Source: Onchocerca volvulus (lineage: Eukaryota > Nematoda > Chromadorea > Rhabditida > Onchocercidae). From it: DNA of 64,000 bases. Under the pieces are notes generated by a model. It saw only the letters and a list, made by a program, of their open reading frames with translations, was not told the DNA's origin and did not search any database. This document shows, one piece after another, positions 39,601-51,000 of the stretch. The translations under genes and the position numbers were made by a program. Location: the NCBI GenBank assembly GCA_000499405.2, contig HG738139.1:3266976-3330975 (forward strand), in the 5' to 3' direction. The stretch's first letter is position 1, and every line of letters begins with the position of its first letter.

Positions 39601-40922
39601 TTAATTGATCAAAATTTACAGCTCTTTTGTGCTACAAGCCTTTTCTATTTTCCAATTATATCTGTTTTAAATTTGAATGATTTTTTTCAGTTTATTTAGA
39701 TATAAAAATTGAAAAAAAAAGGAGCAAATTATAGATTTCACTTTTTTTTTATCTTTCTTTTTTTCATTGATTTTGATGAAAATCATTTGATTCTTTTTTC
39801 TTTGGAAACTTGAAAAACGTATTGAATTACATGTGTAACATTAAAAATGAAGAAAAAATGGGAAAAATTGGTAATGAAAAAAAAAAAAAAACAGATGAAG
39901 CTATTTTTTAAGCTTATGTATTAACTTTATCCTTAATTAATATTATAGAAATTGTTAAATTAAATTCATTATCGATTGATGCTAGACATATTTGAAATTA
40001 ATCCCATATTGTATTAGCAATAATATCAAATTTTCATATTGTTAACAAAAAATTAAAATCCAGCCATACTTGTAACGTAGTACCAAAACGATTGATTGTA
40101 ATTTAATTTGATATAATTTTAAAAAAAGTTGGAATTTCATAGATTGAAATTGTAATAAAAGAAAAATCGATTGTTCTTACTTTTATTTTACAGCTATAAT
40201 TATTATTTCTTATCAATAATTTGTATTTTTTGATGATAACTTTTTAAAAAGTTAATTGTTAATAATACAAATAGTAATATAATATGTCAGGGATAGAAGA
40301 AGGAGAATGGAAAAAAAAAATTGGCTTATTTAACAGTAAACGAATCAGTTTTAAAGAAGCATTTTGAGAATAGAAATTTAATATTTATTGATTTCAAAAA
40401 AACTTATCCAATTTTCTAGAAGCATTGTAATTGGATGATTTGATTCATCTTATTTATTTGAAGCTTTGATTAAACTAAACTGAATTCAATTTTCGCTTGC
40501 AAAATATTATTCGCCTCATTTTACTTGCCAATTCTTATAAAATTCATATCCAAATATTTTCAAATAATGTGAGAAAATTTATTGATTCAGAATTGCACAA
40601 TACTTTGCCAGGAACAACTTCATCTCTTTAATAAAAGGTAAATATTTCATATGTTTTCGATTTTTCTGAAATACTACAAATTTACTTGAATTTATAAGCA
40701 TTTTAATTAAAAACGAATTATTCATATTTTAAAACTTAATACTTTTAAAGTAGTCGAAAGTTTAAACATAAAAAAATTGTTTATTAATAAATGAAAAATT
40801 GTTTTTAAAACAATCCAACCAAAATTACAAAAAAACAAGAAAAAAAAATGAAAGAAAATGATAAATTTCAAACAAATGGTTCTCTTAAAATTTCAAATTT
40901 CAGATAAATCTCGCACAACTTA
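36652..40922. other. gene-free spacer before the GABA receptor
   Basis: No exon supported by conserved sequence was found. The DNA is AT-rich with A/T runs and short ATTAATTAATT-type repeats. It must include the promoters of NDUFAF7 (to the left) and of the receptor gene (to the right) if the first receptor exon is correctly placed. Confidence 0.5.
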
Positions 40923-41471
40923 ATGGAATCTATCATAATAATATTATTGTTTGTTTTATTTCATACAATGAAAGCATTTCGATTTCTCGAAGAGTTCGTT
41001 TCTTTTTTTTTTTTTTTTTTAATTTTATTTATATTTATTTGCTTCTAATTACCTTAGTACCATATTAGTTCAAATTGTTTTACCGCTATATTTTATTTCA
41101 GATTTTGATTTGGATTATGTTTTACTTTTTTGGATTAATTCAACGCTGTATTCCATTTTAATATTATTAGCATTTTTATTTTTGAAAAGAAAGAAAAGCA
41201 AATCAACAAGAAAAGTTGATGGTTTAAAAAAGTTTTTCAAAATTTGCTGATGAAAAGGAAGAAAAAAAAAAAAAAAAAAAGCTATTGATGAGCTTATTTT
41301 ATTAATATATGTATATTTATTCAAAAAAAAATTCTTATGAGAAATTTCTTACTATTTGAATACATAAATACGTCACATCTATATAAATATATTTGAAAAA
41401 ATTTTTCTGCACATTCATGTTGTCATTTTGCAATTTGTAATTTAATCACAAATAAACTTTAAAAGTTTTTC

Positions 41472-41556
<85 letters not shown>

Positions 41557-44500
41557 CACTTTATTTTTTGCATTTTTTCATCAGTTAACTTCTGAAATAT
41601 TCATTTACGTTTCATATTGATTACATAACTTTATGGCTCAATAATTCATTTCATTTTAAAATATACTTTTGGCACGAAATTCGCATTTGATTGATATGAA
41701 TCGATTAAAAATGCATAAAACACATATTTAGCAGACATAGATACATATTTATTAGTGCATGAGGCTTGAAAATAGGCTTATTGGAAAATGGAGCTGTTGG
41801 TTTTATGAGAATTGATAGGCCTATGGCCTAGGCTCATCAATTCTCATGGAAATTTCTACATAGATAGCGATCAATAGAAACATAATATTGCAGTGAATGT
41901 TATCCAGATACCAGAAAAATCTCAGAAATATTAGACAATCTTGTCGATAATAGTACTTATGATAAACGTCTAAGGCCAAAACATGGTGCAGAACCGGTAA
42001 ATATTGGTATTTCGATACATGTAACAAGCGTTAGTGCTGTATCCGAAATTAATATGGTATGTATATTATTCTAGATATCAGTTATGTTCATAATATTATT
42101 CATATTGATGCTAATTACCTAAAATTTAATTAATATTTTTAATTCAAAATATTATCATATAAGTTTATGAAAAAAAAATACACAAAATTTTTCATGAATT
42201 TATGAAAAAAAAAAAAATAAAACATTTTTTTTTCTTTATTTTTGGCTTTTTGTTGACATTATGGAAAGAACCTCTTTTTTTTTCCTTTTTTTTCTCTTTT
42301 TTTTTTTTTCAGGATTTTACGATCGATTTTTACTTGAGACAAACTTGGAATGATCCACGTCTTGCATTCAGGCATTATCTATATGGTGCTTTCGAAAATA
42401 AGATTGATTCATTAACGGCTAGTTTTCTCTTGCAAATATTTTTTTTATAATTTTAATAATTTTGCGAATTAATTAATGTTAAAGGAGAAACAATAATTTT
42501 TTTGAAAAAATTATTTTATACTGAAAAAAAAACAAAAAAAAACAAAAAAAACAAAAAAAATTTGTGTCAAAAATTAACTCAAGGCCACAAATTAAATGAT
42601 CTGCAAATATGAAATAATCCTTTAAAAAAAGCTTTTATCTGGCATATGCTGATATTTCATTTTTTATCAATTAATTAATTAAATTAATTAATTAATTAAC
42701 ATTACATCTGAAATAATGTTTCAATAAAGAATCAAAAATTACCAATTTCACATTCATCACTACTAAATTATTTTCAAATTTTATTGAAATATCAACATAT
42801 GCCAAATAAAAGTCATTCTAGAAATACATATTAAATACATTAAACATAGGTCATCTATCATATCTTGATAATTCTTCATTCAAAATCTGATCTTCATCGA
42901 TCTACGTACTATGAATTTTAGCGATATTTTTATATTATGACTTTCATTGATATATGTATCTTACCTTATTCTGAATCTAAATAATGAATTGCATTTCTTT
43001 TTTTTTTTTTTTATTCGAATATAGCGAAATGTTCTAATGAATATCCGGGAATAATTCAAAGCAAAATTTGAACAAAAAATTATTTTGGTAAAAATGGAAA
43101 ATAATCAGATATATTCAATCAATGGCATATTTTATTCTCTGAAGCAATGAAATGTAATAGACTAATTAATATTATGAATGAAAATGAAGTCAAAAAATTT
43201 ACATAATTGAAAGTGATAATAAAATTGATGATAAAATGTTTCATTTATTGAAATAAATTGCATATTTAGGTTGGTATTGATTATCTACAAAGATTATGGA
43301 AGCCAGATACATTTTTCCCGAACGAGAAGAAATCATATTTTCACATAACTACAACACATAATTCATTCTTGCGTATCGATCCAAATGGTAACGTATTTAC
43401 CAGTCAAAGGTTTGCTTCATTTTTAAAATTGATCGAAGCATTTTTAATTTTGATGTTAAATTTGAGAGAAAAAAAAATGAAAAGTTATCAAAAATTAATG
43501 GCTTTATTTATTGATTGAAAATTCAATGAAGTTTGATTTTCTTTTTACATTAAATTAATCGATACATAAATGTAGCATACAATAACATATTCAACAAAAA
43601 ACAAATTCTACAGTAACAACGAATAAGTGTTGTATATTGAATTGACCATTAAAAAAGACAAACAAAAGAGTATTAAATTATTGGAAAGTTTTTATGAAAA
43701 TGCGTAATAAACGATAAAGTTGGTTTATGAAAAAAAAAAAATTCTCCATTTGTCGGGAAAGTTTTTTATTTCGTGACAGAAAAGTTTAACTGGTTGACGG
43801 AGGATCGATTCTTGGTCTACGTTACAAGGAAATAAAAAAATTAGATTATATCACGATTACAGTTGATCGCTTGATTGTAGTACAAATGATTGAATATAAG
43901 TGAGTTGGATTGAATTGAAGGTGACTGTTGAGTGGAGTGATTATGGAGCTGATAACTGAGTAATCATTAAGTAACTACTGATCCGGTGATCGCTAGAAGC
44001 TTTTTTTTATATCGATAATCTTTGGTCTTATAGTGGGCGGTAACTTACGATAATTTATACGAAGGATTTGATTATCATGAAAAAGGATAAGAGATAGACA
44101 ATGCTTACAATTTTTAGCAATGCACATAAGCTTTTGGTTCTAACAATATTCCAGACAATTAACATGATTTACAACATGTTGAACAATGCACACATAATCT
44201 TTAAATTAAAGTATTTAGTTTGATGAATTCCTTTCAAAAAAAGGAATTGCCTAAGCCTAAGCCTAAGCCTAAGCCTAAGTCCATGAAAAATCAGATCGGA
44301 GGATAAGGGAACAAAGGTTTTTGTATCAGGCTGAAAGATAAAATATGGATAAATGATTCATTTGACTGAGAAATATTACAGATTTCTATTAAGCAAATAT
44401 TTTGATTATTCTATCATATTTATCAAACAACTCGATTTTTATCTGATTTACCTGAAGTCCATTTGCAGGACAGGAAAATTGTTGAGAAGTTTCTTGCAAT

Positions 44501-47216
44501 CGAAGTAAAGATAAGAATACATATGTAATTAAAAATATTAATAGATGAATAATTAAATATTTGAGAAGTATTTTTCAAAGCAATTAAATTACATAGACAT
44601 CATGCAGGAAAAAAAAAGAAAGAAAAATTTAAGCAAATTTAGTAGTTTAACTGAATTTGATAAAATTGATAAAATTTAGGGGAAATTTTAATTTGTATGC
44701 TTACAGGCTAACTGTTACAGCTACATGTAACATGAAACTTCAGTTGTTCCCGATGGATTCTCAGATATGCAAACTTGAAATTGAAAGTTGTTAGTTGAAA
44801 AGAAAAATTCAATTTCTCTAATTTTATTGCATCATAAATAACAATAAGTTTAAACATTTTCCACGATATTCATTTCTTTAAATTCTGTTAATATTTTTGA
44901 TTTTAACAAGTAATTTAATAATAATACATTTCAGTTTAATTATTGATTCAACGTTAAATTTAAAAAAATATACAGGCGAATAAAAAGAACATGTGTTGTA
45001 GATGGATACAACGTATTAGACATCGTTTACTATTCCATTAATTCCGGAAATTCAGTATCAAAATCCGAATTTGAATTACCTCAATTTGTACTTATCGATC
45101 TACAAATTGCATCTCGAAATGTTGTCTTAAGTTCTGGTAAGCATAGAATTTCTTTCAAATCTGTAAAATTTCGAAACTTAGAAAAACTAATGTTAGCATT
45201 TTAAAGATAAAATAAACATTTTCATATTCCATTTTCTTAAAACTGCTAGCAAGAAATTTTCACGTATTGTAAAGTTTTCCGAGTTGCATTTTTATTTAAA
45301 ATCTATTTCATATTATTAATTAATTGAGTTTTCAATTGCTGAAATTCCAGGCAACTATTCAAGACTAACTTGTTCATTTCTATTCAAACGAAATATAGGA
45401 TTTTATCTTATTCAAGTTTATTTACCCTCAGTTTTGATCGTTATCATCTCGTGGATATCTTTCTGGCTTAATCGTGATGCAACGCCAGCACGTGTAGCAC
45501 TTAGTATACTTACCATACTTACTATGACTACACTTACTGCTACCACAAATGTTCGATTTTCGATTTTGTTAATTAAATTTTAATTTATCACCAAGTTAAT
45601 TTTATATTTAAATTTATAAAATTAATCAGCTTAAAAAATTAAATTTTATTACCTTTCGAATTCATTTTTTCCTAAAAAAATTATTTCATTTGATGTCAAA
45701 ATTGATTGACAGAGTAAAGAAATGATCAATAATTTTATTTTTCGCTTAATTTTAAAATTATGAAATTATAGGCTTCAATGCCGAAAGTTTCGTACGTTAA
45801 AAGTATCGACATATTTCTCGGTTAGTTATGCTACGTGATGATTTATTGATGTATTAAAAAAAAAAAAGATCATACCATTAAATCATTTCTTAAGTTATAA
45901 TTGTCCATTTTAATGAATATTAGTCTAATGTAAGATCATTTTAAGATCATAGTAAATCATTATTTGATGAAGAGATGATTATTTCATATTAATTAAACAA
46001 TATATTCAAATTAATGAACAAAATTTTTTAGGTGTATCATTCGTTATGGTATTCAGTTCGTTACTTGAATTTGCTGCTGTTGGATATATCAGTAAAAGAA
46101 TAAAAGTGATTGAAAGGAGACGAAAAATTATACATAGGTAAATCTTACTTAATTCTTCAAATTTTTTTATTATTATTGTTGTTTTTCTTTCGCTGAAATT
46201 TGCAAATAATATAAATTTTAACGAAAAAATAGTTCCATTATTATTTTTTTTTAACTTCGAATTAATCATAAAAATGATTTTAACTAATCTAATTAATTCC
46301 TGTGCATAAATTATGATCTTAAAATTTGCAATAATCATTGCTATTATTTTTAAGGCAATTACCAGTATCAAATTATTTCTATGCTATGCCATCTACAACA
46401 ATGAATACCATAATACCGTTATATTTTGTACAATGGAGGTGAAATTAAACCACCTGTTATTCTAAAAAAAGTTAGTCCCACGAATAAATATATAAAATTG
46501 ATTAAATATATAAAATGAGAGAGATATCAGTACAAATTTTACGAATTTATCATATTACATTTGATAACTTAAATTAAATGCTGTAAAATATTGCTATATC
46601 TAAGAAACTGAAATTTTGGCATTTATAGTATTGTCAAATACTGCAATCATACTATAAATTACACTACAACAGATAATGCACTGCAATTAAAATATTGTCA
46701 ATGAGCCACCGTAACTTGAAATTCATCAAATAATGAATATTAACTGATATGAGCAAGTGCAATTGTTGTAATTCATATTGATCAAAACTGATAATAATGA
46801 TAACTTTAAAAATAAAATGTATAAATAGAAGATAATTCAGGGTGAATGTCAATGTCCGATACCGCCACCATCACCGGAAGAATTTCCTGTAGAGGAAACC
46901 CACAAGGAGGAATATGTGATATTATTCTGTGTGATACGGCCAAGCCAAATCGATAAATATTCACGTTCTATTTTTCCTTTAGTTAATACTTCATAATTTC
47001 ATAAATAATCAAATTCTAGTAAAATTTAAATTTGAAACTTATAGAATATTGTTTTCTCTTTTATTCGTCCTATTAATTTCATTAGGATTACCACTTTAAA
47101 AAAAATCTGCATATTATCAATTTCAGATTTTTTTGGTATTCAATATAATATACTGGTTATACTATTACAGTATCAGTGGTAAAGAGCTTATGGATATAGA
47201 TACAGATCTGATGTGA
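40923..47216 (+). CDS. unc-49: UNC-49-type GABA-A receptor: shared N-terminus plus A-type module
   Basis: Cys-loop GABA-gated chloride channel subunit. Exons: 40923-40993 (signal peptide; weak donor, least certain), 41894-42056, 42313-42417, 43270-43409, 44707-44789, then module exons 45002-45136, 45351-45550, 45772-45820, 46032-46137, 46355-46427, 46841-46981 and 47127-47216. Phases agree throughout. The ligand-binding half reads [57 protein letters not shown], and a 13-spaced Cys-loop ([15 protein letters not shown]). The module has M1, an M2 with the anion-selective PAR motif ([18 protein letters not shown]; 6' Leu, 9' Leu), M3 ([11 protein letters not shown]) and M4 ([14 protein letters not shown]). 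The intron after 42417 needs a GC donor. Exon 44789 ends in phase 1 so that T+AT encodes the Tyr of SYGY, the junction used by all three modules here. Confidence 0.9.
41471..41547. repeat. long poly-T tract
   Basis: About 77 bases of T with a single CCA interruption, inside the proposed first intron of the receptor gene. Such tracts are collapse-prone in assemblies. Confidence 0.95.
43751..44075. repeat. diverged relative of the 20.5 kb fold-back element
   Basis: GTCGGGAAAG followed by TTTTTTATTT (43752 onward), TTGACGGAGGATCGATTCTT at 43793-43812, and CTTATAGTGG near 44028 occur in the same order and similar spacing as in the element at 20471-20660. This copy lies in the fourth intron of the receptor gene (43410-44706). 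It is too diverged to mark its ends. Confidence 0.5.
44249..44278 (-). repeat. interstitial telomere-type repeat, (TTAGGC)5
   Basis: Five perfect GCCTAA units on the + strand, i.e. TTAGGC on the minus strand, the nematode telomere repeat. They lie in the intron between receptor exons 4 and 5. A short fold-back (AATTCCTT and AAGGAATT) ends immediately before the array at about 44225-44247. Confidence 0.95.
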
Positions 47217-47773
47217 AACAATATGCTATCCTCTTGATTTCCCATTTTATTTATCGTTTTTCTGTAATTTTATTGTTTAATCCTCAGGGGATAATGCTAT
47301 CCACGTGAAAGCAAATATTTTGATTCATGTTTTTTTATAAATTTTAATACAATTTCAAAATAAATGTTTCCCATGTGAGTTATTGAAATCATTTTATACT
47401 TATCATTTTATCATCGATAATTTTTCCATAACAATGTACATTTCGTAGCTCGCTGTTGAACAGTTTTCCAGCAAATTTAATAATTCTCGAAAATGTAAAT
47501 GATATGGAAAACTATCAACTTATCATGCTTAAAAGCAAATCAGCCTCAGTCCGCAAGGGCAATGGAAGATTAGCGATTAATTGCAATAACTTTTACGTAA
47601 ATTCAATTCATTTGAATTTTCCATTCAATTGAAGGATAAAAAATATCTTTTCGAAAAGTAACATTTACTACAAAGAATAAGAAATCAAATCCGAAATGAA
47701 AAATAGGACTACTCAAATACCTAATTGTAGCGACAACCAAAAAGATGGCTTAAGAGAAAGAAGTATTTTTCGA

Positions 47774-47829
47774 CATAAACGAATCACCAAATGGCAACTT
47801 CATCTGTGCCAGTTGGTGATTCGTTTATG
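47774..47829. repeat. near-perfect hairpin between receptor A-module and Pol5-like gene
   Basis: CATAAACGAATCACCAA (47774-47790) is the exact reverse complement of 47813-47829. After one mismatch the stem continues for five more pairs (TGGCA 47792-47796 with TGCCA 47807-47811), leaving a 10-base loop. The total stem is 22 pairs and one mismatch. It could be a fold-back left at a rearrangement joint, a tiny inverted-repeat element, or a microRNA precursor. Confidence 0.9.
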
Positions 47830-48064
47830 ACGGACCGCAAAAATTCAGGTGTGAAATCCGGCTATTGTTACATTGAAGTCGAGATATTGCGTGAAATGGG
47901 ATAAGACGAGGAATTAAGATTCGGGATTGTCGTGTTCTGTTTAATTCTTGATTTAATAGGATTTTTTCCCTAAATGTTAATTGAATTACTGCCCAAATTA
48001 TTGAAAATATCTCGAAACAATTCAATTTCAAAGTTGTTTTCAAATAAAGATGCTAGGTTAGAGT

Positions 48065-48079
48065 TCAATTACAGGTGAA
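48065..48079 (+). promoter_or_regulatory. probable spliced-leader acceptor of the Pol5-like gene
   Basis: TTCAATTACAG ends five bases before the ATG at 48080, and no upstream exon can be joined without a stop in frame. Placement suggests spliced-leader trans-splicing; this is inference. Confidence 0.45.
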
Positions 48080-51000
48080 ATGATTAATATATCGAAGGAA
48101 TTATTAGACAGATTTTACGATCTCGCCGATTTTAATCAAAATACGCGTCATAATGCTGTGATTGCCATTTTGGATGAAGTAAGTCATATCTGAATTCTGA
48201 AGCTTCCGTTATTTCTACAAATGAAATGAGTAAACTTTGAACTTCAAACTCTCTCTCTCTCTCTCTTTCCACTTTATATTTACACAAAACTTTTTTTCGG
48301 TAGCATTTTTTTTTTGCGTGATTGATAACAAATTCTAAATTCTGTTTTTCCTGTTTACTATGCTTATGAGCGGAATTTTTATTTTCAGAATCAAATTATC
48401 ATAAAGATTTGAGAGAAGTTGTGAGATATGACAAAATTTCTTGAATTACTTTTCGTGAATTCACATTATATTAGTACAACAGACTAATGGTAAATCATTA
48501 GCGACTGATCAAAGAGTTTCCATTTAATTAGATATAAAAAAATGTAAACGAAAGCTCTTTTTCAGTTTGAACAGAATGGTTCATATTTGATGGAGAGATT
48601 GATAGCCGGCTTAGCATCATCACGAGCTGCTGCACGTCTCGGCTATACAAATGCGCTTATCATTATTCTTTCTTCGTTTGAGAAAGATTGGCCAATTGAA
48701 ATGTTGTTCAAAATAGCTGACGAGAAATTACCGTTAAATAAAACAGTTAGTTTTATGATTCTTATTTCTTAACGAAAATTTTTTATTATACTGCACTATA
48801 AAAAAAGATCCGCTCTGAAAGAAAGTAATTCTAAAAGTTCAGGCATTGTATCAAAAGTACCTCGTTTATAAATACCGACTATGTTTCTTTCTGAAATGTT
48901 TGTTTTATATGAAAATATTTTTTTTTAATTTCTACGATTCGTTTATTGTAAAATTGTTTTGTTTCAGGAAAATCCGGGTTCAATATTGGGCCAACATTTA
49001 TTTCATTTGGCAATTGTAAACAGCAATACATATAATCAGGCACAAATTTTTGCATTTCTTTTCAAACTTTTTAATCTCTAGAATTTTTTGATTAGTTTGC
49101 TGTCTTGTTTCAACTAAGTCACATCAGTTTTCAGTTCTTATGTGAAGTAGGAAAACGAGAAATGAGCTTGGCAGAGAAGCAAAATGGTTTGGCTTATTCA
49201 GCAATTAATTTATTAGCTGACTGTGCGAATAAATTAGGAGGAAAGAGATTTATAAAGGAATTTTGGCCACTTATAAAGGAAGATGTTACGCAGCCGTTAG
49301 ATTCACTTGCTCCAGAATGGTTCTATTTTGCTCTGCTTGTTATGGAGAAGCATTATGTAAGTTGAAGATTTGAAATGAAATTCTCCTAATAAATTTCAAT
49401 TATGCTTGAAATGTCATCCCGGTGATGGTTTATTGCAGAATACGTTGAAAGCTGAAGTATCATTCTTGTCAGCCAGTGGAGAATTATATATTTCCGATAA
49501 AGACTATGATAATGTTATCAACATTCTAAAGGTTATTTTTTGATTGTTACTTTTATATATTGGAAGTTTTCTTTATCATGAATGGTGTCGTTTACTACTA
49601 ACCGATGAAGAATGATTAATGTAAGATGTTGAATTTACATCATTTCGAGCTTCACTGCTAATATGTTGGAATTCTCGGAGTGGAAATTTAAAGTAACAAC
49701 TGTTAAGCAATTTTTAAGAAGGCTAGCGGCTTTGCTGAGACTGAACTCATATTAAAATTATTGCTGCTCGCACGGGCATCAGGGAATTTCGAAACAGTTT
49801 ATAATAAAATTGTCGAAAAGTGGTTGTATCATGGCGATTTACACAAGGTAATGATTAGCTTTTATTTAAAAATAAGCATATTTGCATAATTTGATCAATT
49901 AAAAGTTTTTTTTCTGTTGCCATAAAATATCAACAGTCGATATCATGAATTGCTTACTAGAAATCCAGATTGACTAATTCATCTACAGTCATCAGAAATA
50001 ATCGAGCAATCTTGATGATCAAATGTTATTGCTTTTTTCAATTTAATGTACCTTCAGGTCATATCTCGCGCACTACCTTTTATTAATACAATTTTACAAC
50101 AAGCAGATTTCGAAACAGATGAGGTATCATTTCGGCTTACTAAATTCCTTGCTGTTTTTCTAATTATTACTTGATATTTTCAAAAAATTTTAACATATGC
50201 TTTCCCTGTCTTCAAAATATTTCTTAATATTTGATTTGTAATATCCTCATATTTTTTTTCCATTTAGTTGGTAGCTGTATTTTCTCCTGAATTCGTGCGC
50301 CTGATAAGATCGGTGCGAAAGAGTAATGAATTTCGTTTCTTACTTCCCACGATTGAAGCTATTCTGCTAGTTCTTAAAGAGGTTCCTTTTCCGCATTTTT
50401 TCACATTCTGAAAGTTTCTTTTCTTGACTAGTTTGAAACTGATCAAAATAATCAAGAAAATCCGACTAAGTAGATTTTTTTCAAAGATAATAGTTTGGCT
50501 TTTCCTTCATCTGCTTAATGTGCTTTTTTTTGTAAAAAAAAAAACGTGAAGCAGATGATTTTTATTGATTTAAAAAGGAAAATGTAATTTTCATATTGAA
50601 AAATATTATATTTTAGTCGCTTACTACAAAAGAATGGACATCAACTAACATTGCTAAATTGCTTGATAGCTTCGATCGCGTTGGAAATGGAAATTTTGAT
50701 GAATTTATCGGTGGAAATGTTAAAATTACGGAAAAGATTCTACTGCGATTGAATGATAATGTCCACGGTATAGTCGATGAGGTAATTATCAAATTTATAT
50801 GATCACTAACTGGCATATTTTAACAAATCAAATACTGATCATGTTGTGCAACTTAATTGATCTTTTGACTGAATTTGTTTAATTTGTTTCACAGGCGTTG
50901 AAAGAAGGCGGTTGGAGATTAAGACGAATAACAAATGTATTTCAACACTGGCCCACAGACATGCAAGAAAATGTCTTGAAATTATTATTTAAACACGGAA

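Noticed and set aside
46006..46371. 121-residue minus-strand open frame
   Set aside because: Antisense to an exon and intron of the GABA receptor; low-complexity I/L/K content.
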